A stretch of 64,000 nt of DNA from Callipepla californica brunnescens (GCA_023055505.1 JALIRH010000062.1:2297115-2361114); one strand, 5' to 3'. Numbered from the stretch's first letter, positions 49,670-60,820 are shown. Translations and numbers: made by a program. The notes: generated by a model from the sequence alone, not told the origin.

Positions 49670-50778
49670 GATATTATAACTAATTTTATATCAGCTGGAT
49701 ATATTTACCACTTTTTCCAGCCCTTCTACTAAGGGCTATTAAGAAATACCTTCTTAGATTAAAAAAATAAATAGTATGAAAGATGTTTTAGATGAGGGCA
49801 AAATAAGATCTGATTCTGACACAAACAAGCAAAATTAAACAGAAGGCAGCTGCAATTCCACTTAAAAATGCAGCACTGATAAAGACGCTATGCTTTCAGA
49901 CATTATTTTCCACATTTTGCACAATTCAGCTGATATAGTGTCATAATGTGAAGATTTTACATAATAAATATTGCTTGTAGATCAGTTATTCTTTGGAAAC
50001 AAACAAACGTAAAACCTTCAAAGCTTCTTAACTCAGTCATAACTACGATTCACATTCATGGAAAGCTGCCAGTGATGGCCTTCAGTGAATAGAATCCTCT
50101 TGGAAAATTTTGAATTCAAATGATAATTGAGCGAGAAGAAGCTTTCCCAAGATTGGGACTTTGATCAGAACCTGCCCAACAATACAGTTTGTCCTGCAGA
50201 GAGGACTAAATCCAATGCAAAGGACTACCAGTTATTTGCTCGTAAGCAAATGTGAAAGGTTTTGAAACTACCATAAGAGGGGTGAATGCAGGAAAACAAA
50301 CAAACAAATACCTTTGGTCAGAATTGGATGTTTGGATAATTCCAAATTCCAATTATATCACAAATAACTGATGAGAGTATGCTTCTTGTCCCAAAAAACA
50401 AAGTAATGATTAGTATCCATATTGACAAATAAAAATTTTTAATCTCCATAAATATTATCAAAATTGCTACAGGAATAAATGTATTTCTCTGTTGCAACAA
50501 ATTATGATACAATTAAGATGCTATCAGTCCAATTTAATTGCTGAAGTTTCTTTGTTTCCATCAAATAGTGCTCTGTAATCAAGATATTTTAATGAGTCTC
50601 TTATTTGAATTTTTGTTGTTGTTCAACTCTTTAGATAGACTTTACTGCACATGGCTTGAGAAGCTGGATTATACTACAAATAAAGCATTTCATTAGTCAG
50701 TATCTTATATTAGTGTCTTTTGGCCAAACTGAAACTTAGGAAGTTCTGCACAAATTTGCATAACAGCTTCTTGGCAGT
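49670..50778. other. AT-rich non-coding stretch
   Basis: No gene or repeat family recognised. Only a short (CAAA)n at about 50294-50308. Confidence 0.6.
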
Positions 50779-50936
50779 AAGGGTTTTAGAGCACTGGCAC
50801 AGGCTCTGGAGACATTCAAGACCCCCCTGAGCGCCTATGTGTACAACCTGGTCTAGGGAGCCTGCTTTGGCAGGGGGAGAGGACTAGATGATTCGAGGTC
50901 CCTTTCAACCCCTACAATTCTGTGATTATTTGATTT
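50779..50936 (+). mobile_element. CR1 LINE 3' tail with small deletion
   Basis: AGAGCACTGGCACAGGCT is joined directly to CTGGAGACATTCAAGACCC, so the L-P-R-E-V-V segment (about 35 bp) is deleted. The rest is well preserved: CAACCTGGTCTAGGGAGCC, GGACTAGATGATTCGAGGTC, and CAACCCCTACAATTCTGTGA at the end. Confidence 0.93.
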
Positions 50937-52916
50937 CTGAAATTATTTCATTTCTAATTTTAAGTTGGAGGATAAGGTTATAAATTTCTACCCTGAAAAA
51001 ATACAAGCTAACACATAATTAAGACATTAACCATTAATGGAGACATGGTAATACAAGACAGGCATATTTTTAATATTTGACTTCGAACTTTAACCCACCT
51101 TACTTCTGTAACCTTTCCTACATATAAAATCAGCATCATTTCAGTACCTCAATCAGATTTGAATTGGAAATTTTATTCTTGTGATTTCAAAGGATTAAAA
51201 AACAAACAAACAAACAAACAAAAAACTATAATTACTGCATTTTCTTCCTCAAAAATATTTGAATCTTCTGAAATATTCTATATATGATTCTCAGAAACAT
51301 AAATGGAGCATTTTAATAGAAAAGACTGTTCTTGTGATAGACTCAGAGGATATATTTCATTGTAATTTAATTCAGAATCCATGAGAGACTAATTAAATTA
51401 TAAAGCACAAAGGTAGCAGGCTCTTCGGGATGAAATTTCATTTTTTAGATGCTGCTTTGAACACTATTAGGTATGTTCAGTTGCAAAAAATCTATCCTCA
51501 GAATGTCTATGAAGATATATTTCACTTAAACCACCTCAGTGACTTACATCAGTTTCTTGACATAATACTGGCTCAGCTTTTTAGCTACAGTGGATATATA
51601 TATTCCCCTATGACAGCAGTTAAAAGTTGTTCCATCTCTTCTCCAGTTAGAATTGTATCTAATAAGAGCCAAAAAAAACCCTAAGAAACTGTAATGTCTG
51701 CAGGTGTACTTGTTAGGTCAAAGACAGCATTTTGTGCAGGCTAGTTTATAGAGTCCTCTTATTTCTGGAACAACATAAAAGAAAGGAGTAAATTCAATAG
51801 ATTTGAAGTAGGAAGATGGAAGGATTTGATGTAAGCATTACATTCCTGTGACTTAGACAATGTGAGAGGTTGTCTAAGATTTATTTAATCTTATTAATCT
51901 ATTTAATCTAACCCAAAAGATGATTCTAGGTCTTTAACACTGCAGTAAGTTTGCTGGGACCAAAAACCAAAATAAAAAAAGATAAAAAAAATAATAAAAG
52001 AAAAAATAAAATAAAATAAAATAAAATAAAATAAAATAAAATAAAATAAATAAAAATAAATAAAAATTAATAACAGATAACTGTTTTGTTTGATATTTCT
52101 GTGATTTTACAGTTTCTAGAAGTTTCACAGAGATAATCTAATTACATTCAGTTTTATTTTATAAAGCATTAAAAGCAAATAATTGAATAGAAGTAAGAAA
52201 GTAGCACTGGCAAACATGTCTGCTTATAGAAGCTCTCATAAATATTGTGGGTCCTGTCTTAAATAAAATGAAAATTGCTATCCAAGGTACACCACACTTA
52301 GGACAAAAAAATTCCTCTATGCTTTGGGGATTTTTTTCCTTGCAGTTATTGTTCCATTTCCTGCTGACACAGCACTGTAAATGCTCTAATGATACAATTG
52401 TTCTTGAAAACTGCAGAGAAACAGACACCACAAACACTTAATTGGTGCCTCTGATGAAGTTAGATACTCATCTTGAAATTTTGTTACTGTTAAAAATGAG
52501 TGAGAGGGATTTGCTACCATTACCCTGTACCAACTGATCAGTAGCTGGCAAGATTTCACCTCTGCTCACTTAATTAATGTCTGTAACATACCCGTTATTT
52601 ATTGAGTATCCTATCTCTTGTACTATAATAACTGTTATGTATCTCTCATTCTTTTTTCATGTGCAAAATATTCTGTCAAGTTTACTTTTGGGTTCACTAC
52701 CATTTGAAATACAGTTCTGTTATCAAAGTCCTTTTCTTTCTAAAACACTTTTCTATTCTTCTAGTTGCTTGAGTCAAGCACTGGAAGTTAAAGAACTAAT
52801 AATAAATAATAAAAAAAAAAAAAGGAAAACAAAATTTACATTAAATAGAGATAATACTGTGGAAATGTCATATTGCTACTTTTTCTTATATAAAGCATAT
52901 GGCACCTTGTATAAAG
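50937..52916. other. AT-rich non-coding stretch with (AAAAT)n
   Basis: Holds (CAAA)n at about 51197-51225, a long (AAAAT)n tract at 51963-52070 and an A run near 52809-52823. The 84-codon frame 51430-51684 is unrecognised and unsupported. Just before the next CR1, TATAAAGCAT is repeated twice at about 52889-52919. Confidence 0.6.
51963..52070. repeat. (AAAAT)n microsatellite and flanking A-rich sequence
   Basis: About nine perfect AAAAT units in the centre with variable AAATA/GAAAAA units on both sides, about 108 bp in total. Confidence 0.93.
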
Positions 52917-53980
52917 CATCTACCTGGACTTCTGCAAAGCCTTTAACGTGGTCTCTCACCATAACCTTCTCCCTAAATTGGAGAGGTATGAATTTGAAGG
53001 ATGAAATGTTTGATGGATTAAGAATCAGTTGGCTGGTTGCAGCCAAAAGTTTGTGGTCAATGGTTATACGTTTCGGTGGATGCAACTCACAAGTGGTGTC
53101 CCCCTAAGGTCAGTCTTGGGACTGGTGCTCTTCAGCATCTTTATTAATGGCATAGGCAATGGAATTGAGTGCACCCTCAGCAAGTTTGCAGATGATACCT
53201 AGCTAAGTAGTGCACTCAATACACTGGGGGGAACAAAAGTGATCCAGAGGTATCTGCACAGGCTGGAGAAGTGGACCCATGTGAACGTAATGCGGCCAAG
53301 TGCAAGGTGCTGCACTTGGGCCAGGGCAATCCCAGGTATTTATACAGAATGGGGGAAGAACTCCTGAACAGCAGTCCTGCAGAGGACTTAGGGGTTCTGG
53401 TGGATGAGAAGCTGGACGTGATATAGCAGTTTGTGCTTGCAGCCCAGAAGGACAACTATATCCTGGGCTGCATTAAAAGGGGGATGGCCAGAAGGGAGGG
53501 AGAGGTGATCGTCCCCCTCAGCTCTTGTGAGGCCCCATCCAGAGTACTGTGTCCATGCCTGGGGGCCTCAGCACAAGAAAGATGCAGAAGTCTTGGAATG
53601 AGTCCAGAGGAGGGCCACCTTCTATGAAGAAGAAAAACTGGTGAGACCTCACTGTGGCCTTCCAGTACTTGAAGGGAGAGTATAAACAGGAGGAAGAATG
53701 ACTGCTTACATGAGTTGATAGTGGTATTAGGGGGAATGGTATTAAACTAAGATGGGAGATTTAGGTTAGATATTAGAAAAAGTTTTTCACTCAGAGGGTG
53801 GTGATGCACTGGAAGAGGTTAACCGGAGATGCTGTGAATGCTCCATCCTTGGAGGCATTAGAGGCAAAGCTGGATGCGGCTATGGGCAGCCTGGTCTAGT
53901 GATAGGTAACACAGCCCACAGCGGGGGGTTTGAAACTAGATATCTTTAAGATCTTTTTCAACCCAGGTCATTCTATGATT
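52917..53980 (+). mobile_element. CR1 LINE, 1.06 kb 3' portion including the RT catalytic box
   Basis: Starts with Y-L-D-F-C-K-A-F-N (consensus A-F-D, the first RT catalytic aspartate, here Asn) at about 52920-52946. It continues through G-V-P (about 53095) and F-S-I-F-I-N-G-I. The RT box F-A-D-D-T is at 53185-53199 with a TAG stop immediately after it (53200-53202). Then come L-H-R-L-E-K-W, the thumb region, R-V-V-M-H-W-like and the 3' tail. The tail ends ATCTTTAAGATCTTTTTCAACCC then ATTCTATGATT at 53980. Stops and frameshifts make it non-functional. GC content is clearly above its surroundings. Confidence 0.95.
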
Positions 53981-55366
53981 TAGCATGAAGATGAATTTTG
54001 TAACATTCTGTTTGGCTTTAAATTTAACACGTTTTAAGAAATTACTTAAAAATCCTATTATATCTTTTCATTAAAAATGCACACTTTTCACTTACAGGCA
54101 AGTTAGTTAACTGTGTATCAAGAAAGCGTGATAACATACCTTTAAATCAGAATATGAAGATATATATATGTATAAAAGAAAGTACAAAATCAATGACTTA
54201 GTCTTCAAAGTACTGTACAAAATTCTGACAAGATATGCTACTATGTTTCTTAATGTCAAAACATCCATTTAATGACAAAGTTCTTTATAGAGCTTTCATC
54301 ACATTTATCACTTGAAGACAAAATTATTTCTGCCCTAGATACTATGACTTTATTAAAGTGAAGAGGAATTAATGGTAGGGAAGAAAAATGCTAAATACAG
54401 TGTCTGCTTCATTGATGGTCACCCTGAACTATGAGGAAAAAGGTAGTATTTAATGTACTCCGTTACTTCAAAAAATGTGTTTGATACCTTCTTGGGAAGA
54501 AGATTCAGATGAATAAAAGGAAAACAAACAAACAAAACACGGAACCTAGAGTTATTCCTAAGAATAAGGGAAAAAAAATATTAAAACTTATTGAAGCTAA
54601 GTGATAGAAAGAACAGTCTGTATGAAAGTCACATCCGGGGAGGGAAATTAGGGCAACATTGTCCCATTATGAAACTGCTTAAGAAGGTCAGTAAGACTGT
54701 TCTATTGCTCAAAAATAACTTCTTTACATAGTTTGAAAGTCCGTAGTTTCAAATACCTTCGAATCTCTATCATGAGCAAAGTATGACATGAGAATTTGTA
54801 TTTTATTCAGAGTCTGTATTTAACTCCTTCACATCTCATTTTTCACAAGAGAAAAATATATATAGTTGTTGAAGGAAGAAAAAAAGAATGTCTCAAGATG
54901 ACTTCCATTGATAACAGTGTAAAATCTTACTCAATATAGAATCAAAATCCACGGAGTTCTAACAGGCTAAAGGCTATTTCTGAGTTTGCTAACATTAACA
55001 TCACAAGACCGTCAGTATGAATACTACCTTGTAATATACAGAAAGTATATATAGTCCATTAATTCTCATTATGAGAATGACGCAAAAAAATTTATCCTGT
55101 TATATCACACTGACTATCATATATGTTTTCATTCTTCTGTTAGGTATTACATATAATTTAACTGCTAGAAAGTGTATATAATATCTTTCACAACGAGCTG
55201 AAATGTTCCATAGCCTACTGATACACAACTAAAGACATATACAGAAGTTATTTCTTCTCAATGTAGAGTGAAAATCTGAACTATGTAGCTAGTTCACTGT
55301 AAAAATAGTTCAGTATTTTCAATTTTAACAATGTTTAAATGTTAAGCTTCAAATATACCTTACTGA
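53981..55366. other. AT-rich non-coding stretch
   Basis: No gene or repeat family recognised; only short A and TA runs (for example near 54159-54175). Confidence 0.6.
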
Positions 55367-55407
55367 CATCAATATTTAGGTGTTCAAGGTCAAGTTGAAT
55401 GGGGCTT
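55367..55407 (+). mobile_element. CR1 3' tail, left half, interrupted by an LTR
   Basis: Text ending GGTGTTCAAGGTCAAGTTGAAT then GGGGCTT corresponds to the CR1 segment V-F-K-A-K-L-D-G-A. It stops exactly at the LTR start and resumes at 55954. GGCTT at 55403-55407 is the left target-site copy. Confidence 0.82.
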
Positions 55408-55953
55408 TGTCATGGTTTTATGATTTTTATTATTGGTATTCCACATCATAACATCATGTAGTGCGTTGGGAGTTAAAGAGTTAATGCTGCAGCTCCATGG
55501 ATCATCAATAATTATGGGTATACCTGTCTCAGAAGAAAAGAGCTAAATACCCCAGAGAACATTCTATTGCTTTGCATTTTTCCATTTTTCTGCTCAGAGG
55601 GAAAGATAAAAACTGTTTGCATGTCATGAGACACAGGTCTCATTATTTTTGGATTGACTCAGAAGCATTTCGCCTTCATTGTTTAGTGTAAGGCCTTCAG
55701 CTTTTTTCTGGACACTTTCTCATCTCATTTAATTTGATTTATGAGCTTCAATTCCAATTATATTGTGTTATTTTGCATTTTGATATCTTATTTAGTAAAT
55801 TAGCTTTCCTTCTCTGATCGTTGCTGCTGTTTTGTTTCTAGGCCCATCTCCCTTTTTCTTTTTTTCACTTTCTCTTTCCCAGGGCATGGGTCTGTGGGCC
55901 CCTCACCCCAATAGCCACAGAGCTGGGCCAAACCAGCCTGTCAACCATTGATA
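55408..55953 (+). mobile_element. Solo LTR of an endogenous retrovirus (ERVL-like), 546 bp
   Basis: Begins TGTCATGG and ends CCATTGATA, which with one C-to-T change would give the canonical ...CA end. The ends form a short inverted repeat (TGTCA-TGG against CCA-TTGA[C]A). It is flanked by GGCTT direct repeats (55403-55407 and 55954-55958), a 5-bp target-site duplication as expected for ERVL-type integration. It splits a CR1 tail whose two halves are collinear across it, which fixes both boundaries independently. No internal retroviral genes are present, so it is the product of LTR-LTR recombination. A GATAAAAA string near 55605 could be the old TATA box. Orientation is assumed from the TG...CA layout and is not certain. 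Named family not determined. Confidence 0.78.
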
Positions 55954-56062
55954 GGCTTTTAGCAACCTAATGGAGCAGGTGGCAACCCTGCTTATGGCAG
56001 AGAGTTGGAACAAGATGATCCTTAAGGTCAATTTCAATATGAGCAATTCTACGATTCTACAA
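55954..56062 (+). mobile_element. CR1 3' tail, right half, after the LTR
   Basis: After the second GGCTT the text continues TTAGCAACCTAATGGAGCAGG, then GGCAACCCTGC, TTATGGCAGAGAGTTGGAAC, AAGATGATCCTTAAGGTC and ATTCTACGATTCTAC. This is the CR1 3' end with its decayed octamers. Confidence 0.9.
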
Positions 56063-58790
56063 TTTACTGTTTCAGAAAGGAGACCATTATTAAAAGTCAT
56101 CATTGAAAAAATATATAATTTTATTATGCTGCATTGTACTACATATCTTATCTGATTCTGTCATTAAATGCATCATTGCATTTATTACAATGTTACCGAG
56201 ACAAATGCTTTGTTAATTATCTATCTGGTCATTATAAAAACAGTCTATATACTATTACCTGAAAATATGTGGGAAAAAAAGAGTATCATAGGATTAAGAA
56301 CTTTCAGTTTTCCTCCTATACAGAGAATAGCCCTGAGAAGTTCACCATATATGACTGTAATTACAGACCATGTGTTAGTCATTTCTGTGATGGATTTAGT
56401 AGAAATCCTTACAAAAAGTGGTAATCAAAAAAGTTACTAACAAAATACCTTAATAGCTTTTACCATTATTAATACAACTACTTCTCTGCATTAGGTTTTC
56501 ACAAAAAGATAAGCCAATGTGATCTGTGATATAAAAGCAATAAAGGACTTCTACATTTGATTCGTTTACTGCCATACAAAGAGTTAAAGATCCCAAACCT
56601 AAAACAGCACAGTGATAACACTTTTTAGGGAATAATAATCTATAGCGTATTCTTTAAAGAAGGACGTGAAAAGAAACACCTACAATTATTAAATTTTTTC
56701 ATAATCAAATACTTCACAGCTTCTCAAAGCAATTACAACAAGTCATCCTTACTTCTGAATATCAGCTGTCTGTCTCAACTAATCTGTTCATTTACAAGAA
56801 GAATTAAATGTCTTGAGTGTAAAAAAAATTACCCTTAGCCAGTCTTTGGTAATTTTATATATCACAACATATCCATTATTAATAAAAAAAAACAAACAAA
56901 ACAAAACAGAAAAGTGTCTGAAAAACTTCGTTGGCATCACACTTGTTTTTCAAGGATTATGAATTTGGCAAATGGCTTTCTCAATCAAAATTTTATTAAC
57001 AAATAATAGTTTAAAAATATAGTGTGTTAATTTGTATGTAGGAGTTAGTGACTCTGTAAAGAAAGGAGTGGTATAGTAAATGGGAGTCATACCTTGTTAC
57101 TAATCTATGAACAAAAGTTAATTTAGTAGATTAGGCAGTTGTCTGATCAAAACTTGTGTGGCACTAGATGACCTCAAGTTGATCTCAAGAAATGATGGAG
57201 TAAATTTACATTTAATAAGTTGGGAAACACTGAGAGGAACAAGTATATTCTGAAACAATTGTTTTCTCTAAGCAAGGATTTCAATGCATAATAGAGTTTT
57301 GAAAGTAAGTTTTATTAAACAAAAATATTTGATATCCCTTATCAGTATATCTGAGTACCTCCTGCCTCTCATACCAAGCAAATAAGTATTCTAATTGAGG
57401 AAGACTGATCTACTGTTTTTTTCTTTCAAAATAACGGCCTTGTAAATGGCTTTCCAAAGGATATATGAATGAGGCTACATTTGTAGACAATAATGAAAAC
57501 TCGTCAAAACATCAGCAAAATCTTTACAATACTCTGAAAATGAAACTTGTGTTGTCAAATTTAATAAAACAGAGGTCTGAATATGAGGACAGGTAACTCG
57601 TAAGAGCATTCTATTTATTTCTTGTCTCACGTAAGCTTTAGTTTCTAATCTTATTATCTTTTTACATAAAATTCTGATTCAGAAAAATGGTATAAGTCAA
57701 GAAAAAAAAAGAAAAAGCAAGAAGTAACAATAAGCACAAAATAAAAAGAATAAATAAAAAGAGTAAACATAAAAAGAATTAAACATCTCTTGAGATTAAT
57801 TTGGAAAACAAAACAGCAACAGTACCAAACACAGGAACACATGAGAAACAGAGAGCCCCATGAGATTACTGGACATACTAGACTCACATAATGTCTTGAT
57901 CTTATCTACAGATACCAGCACTTATGGGGACAAATACCTTTGTTGACAAGCAGGAAAACAGCCAAAAACTCAGAGGAGAGCAAAGGAATATCACATAACA
58001 CCGGAAAAATGGCAGCACAATATTAAAGTCCTTGGTGTCAGTCAACTACCAGCAGTGTTTACTAAAGGACAAGGTAGTCAACAGTGTTAAATGCATGTGA
58101 GAACAGATGCTAGAAATGATTTTCAAATCAATCTTTACACAGACTGTAGAAAAATGTATGTAGATGGCAGAATTTAGACACCGAAATAAAGACATTTTGG
58201 GTAAGCAGTGAAAATTGTTTCAGCTAAGCAAAAATTTTGCTGATACAGATGAGTTTCAGCCTGTGTGTACATTGTACTTGCATCTACTTTACAGTTCTAT
58301 TTTAGAACTGCAAAAGATGCCAGAGAATTGAACACATGGATTAAGAACACCTTGTTTCCAGATATTCACTTTTTGCAAAGGACTATTAAGTGCCTATTCT
58401 TTCTTGTGGATGCAATATAAAACTAAAACTAATGTGATACTTGACCTTGCTCTTCTGAAACTAATGCATTGCTCTTGTTCAGTGGAAGTGGCTGCAATTC
58501 TTAGTGAGCTCTCAAGGTGTTCATCAGAGATTTTTTATAAAATTTTACTCTTCCTGTACTTCATCCTTGAAAACTGTTCACAAATGTGCATACTGCCAAA
58601 AAGTGATGATACAGATAACACTCCTTTACTAAAACAGGCAACATGGCTGCATGTTCTTTCCTGTTCAGAACTCTGAGTTTAGCCAAAATGCATACAATTA
58701 TTTGCCATCTCTTGAGAAAGCGTTGTGCAGCACTGCCATGTCAGTGCCTTTGTTTAAGTTGACACAATGTTAATAGGAGCACACTGGCAC
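56063..58790. other. AT-rich non-coding stretch
   Basis: Contains an A/C-rich tract at about 56883-56909 and A/G-rich sequence near 57700-57720. No gene recognised; frames 56168-56440 and 58404-58676 (90 codons each) show no domain. Confidence 0.58.
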
Positions 58791-58899
58791 TTTAGCTGTC
58801 ACTGAGCAATCGGTGTGTGCCTGGATCTAGGCAAGGAGCAGTTTGCACTGAGGCCACCCCTGGCTGCAGGTATCCCACAGGCCACAGGTTGTACGTGTC
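58791..58899. other. GC-richer flank of the CR1 endonuclease fragment, origin unknown
   Basis: In the minus direction the endonuclease frame continues past the recognisable CR1 part into about 35 codons (ending at 58792) that I cannot match to CR1. The base composition resembles the transposon rather than the AT-rich surroundings, so it may be diverged or rearranged CR1 or another element. Confidence 0.4.
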
Positions 58900-59610
58900 T
58901 GCTTTTGCCCATGAGATACTTGCAAGCTGTTTCTTGAAGAAAACAAAATTGACTGACCTGAAGACCAGGGTGGTAATTCTTCTTTTTGCCTTGCTTTTTT
59001 CACACAAGATCATAAACTCTACTAACTTGTGTTCAGAGCATCCCAGGTTGTCCCCAGCCTTCACATTCCCAAACAGATGTTCCCTGTTAGTAACAGCCAT
59101 GTCCAGAAGCACGCTTCTTTTAGTCAGTTCCTCCACTCCCTGCACCAGAAAGTTATCTGCAAAGCCTTGCAGGAATCTCTTGGGCTGAATATTCCTGGTG
59201 GCATTGCTCATCCAATTCATATTTGGGTGAATAAATTCTCCCATGAGAACCAGTGCCTGGAATGATGAGGCTACCACCAGCTGTGTGTAGCAAGCCTCAA
59301 CAACTTCCTCACCCTCACCCATGCGTCACTCTCACATCATTGTGGGTATTTATTACAGACCACTAGATTAGGTGGTCTGTAATCATTACCTTCCCCTTAA
59401 TTCTTACCCACAAATCCTCCACTAGTTCATTTTTAATCCCTTTCTGGAGCTCAATACATTCCAGTTATTTTCTCACATAGAGAGCAGCTCTACCACTTAG
59501 CCTTGCTGGACTATCTTTCCTAAAAAAGACATATCTGTCCATGGCAGCATTCCAGTGCTGTTAACTGTCTTGAAACATTTCAGTGATTGTAAGGAGATCA
59601 TGGTCCTGCA
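58900..59610 (-). mobile_element. CR1 LINE endonuclease domain fragment
   Basis: From right to left the minus strand reads the CR1 APE-type endonuclease: L-I-T-I-T-E-like (about 59570-59590), W-S-A-A-M-D-like (about 59530-59550), R-G-A/G-x-A-L-Y-V-R-like (about 59475-59500). After a rearranged stretch around 59340-59390 an open frame of 176 codons (59322-58792) follows. In it the G-D-F-N motif reads G-E-F-I (59224-59247 region), so the catalytic Asp and Asn are changed. S-D-H reads S-E-H (59029-59037). L-L-D-M-A-V-T-N-R-E is intact. Neither the RT nor the 3' tail is attached. The frame has stayed open although the active site is lost, which argues for chance survival. Confidence 0.85.
59352..59383. 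repeat. 12-bp perfect inverted repeat inside the CR1 endonuclease
   Basis: ATTACAGACCAC (59352-59363) and GTGGTCTGTAAT (59372-59383) are perfect reverse complements with an 8-nt loop. The unit corresponds to the conserved C-Y-R-P-P region of the CR1 endonuclease, normally present once in one direction. One arm is therefore a local inverted copy. Confidence 0.9.
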
Positions 59611-59861
59611 CATATGAAAGGAGAACTGATCAAAGGATAATACTGCTAAAATTAATTTCACTTAAAGGAATGTACTGCATGCAATTATTTTTTTCCTTAA
59701 ATATTGATTCTCCTGAATATTTCACTGACGTGTATTTTTATTTGCCCACATTACCGTTATTTTAACAAGACACAATAAAATACATTATAGATGACAAATA
59801 TATTATTGTTTAGAAATATAAAAATACTGTGATGGAAATATTCTTGTGTTATAAAGTTACT

Positions 59862-60108
59862 TATAGAATCATAGAATCATTTGATTTAGAAGGGACATCT
59901 ACCTAGTCAACTACTTCTACTCCTCTGCAATAAACAGAGACAGCTACAGCTAGGTCAGTTGCCCCATGCAGCCTGACCTGGCAAACTGTTCCAATGCTTC
60001 ACTCACTACCCTTATTATAATTTTTTTCATATATTCAATGTGAATCTACTCTCTTTTAGTCTGAAACTATTTCTAATTGTGTCATCAAAGACTCTGCTAA
60101 AGGGAATT
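59862..60108 (-). mobile_element. CR1 LINE 3' end, 5'-truncated
   Basis: TATAGAATCATAGAATCATTT (rc octamer tail) is followed by TTTAGAAGGGACATCTACC and the reversed C-terminal segment to GACTCTGCTAAAGGGAATTAC. About 250 bp; a different 3' variant from its right-hand neighbour. Confidence 0.88.
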
Positions 60109-60116
60109 ACATTAAG

Positions 60117-60590
60117 TCACAGAATCACTGAATTGTAGGGGTTGGAATAGAACTAAAGAGAACATCAAGTCCAATCCCCCTGCTACAACAGCTTCCCTGC
60201 AATACATCACTCAGGTACATATCCAGACATGTCTTGACTATATCCTTAGAAGGAGATTCCACAACCTCTCTGGGCAACCTGTTCCTGTGCTCCATCATCC
60301 TTATCTTAAGGAAGTTCTTCCACATGCTGCTGTGGAACATTCTATGTTTAAGAGTTAGGATATTGTTCCTTGTCCTGTCACTGTGCACCACCAAGAAGAG
60401 CCTGGCCTCATCCATTTACCTCCTAGCTGACTTTAGATATTTATTAACATGTATTTGTTTCCTTCTCAGTCCTCTTTTCTCTAACTCACGTTACTCAGCC
60501 TTTCCTCATACAGGAGATGGTCCAGGACCTTAATCATCTTTGTCGTCCTCTTCTGGACTTTTCTGGACTTTCTCTAGAAGATCTAGAAGA

Positions 60591-60624
<34 letters not shown>

Positions 60625-60820
60625 TAACATGGGAACACAGAACTGGACATAGGATTTTAAATGAGGCATGACTGGTGCATAGTAGAGGGGGAGAATCACC
60701 TCTTAACCTGCTGGCTGCTCTACTTTTAATGCACCGCATAACACCATCAGCTTTCTTGGCCACAAGGATACATTTCTGGCTCATAGCCAACCTGTTTTCC
60801 ATCAGCTTACACTGTTAAGC
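60117..60820 (-). mobile_element. CR1 LINE 3' portion with a 31-T insertion-like tract
   Basis: Starts GTCACAGAATCACTGAATTG and GGGGTTGGAATAG (rc tail). The minus frame 60415-60125 shows R-L-F-L-V-V-H-S-D-R-T-R-N-N, L-K-H-R-M-F-H, then H-R-N-R-L-P-R-E-V-V-E-S-P-S-K-D-I, the CR1 ORF2 C-terminus. At 60593-60623 a pure T31 tract interrupts the thumb region. Beyond it the frame 60802-60530 gives V-A-K-K-A-D-G-V-M-R-C-I-K-S, again CR1. The 5' break is at about 60820. Confidence 0.93.
60593..60623. repeat. Poly-T run of 31 inside a CR1 copy
   Basis: Equivalent to A31 on the CR1 sense strand, at the site of the short internal A tract of CR1. It is preceded by two AGAAGATCT units (about 60574-60592). 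Confidence 0.95.

Noticed and set aside
51430..51684. 84-codon plus-strand frame
   Set aside because: No recognisable family; unsupported by flanking signals.
52577..53107. 176-codon plus-strand open frame
   Set aside because: Its first two thirds run through unrelated AT-rich sequence and an A-run, and its last third is an out-of-frame reading of the CR1 RT region; not a gene.
57140..57190. CR1-tail-like text (GCACTAGATGACCTCAAGTTG)
   Set aside because: Only one short signature matches and the octamers and flanks are absent; could be chance.
58404..58676. 90-codon plus-strand frame
   Set aside because: No domain, and no context beyond proximity to CR1.
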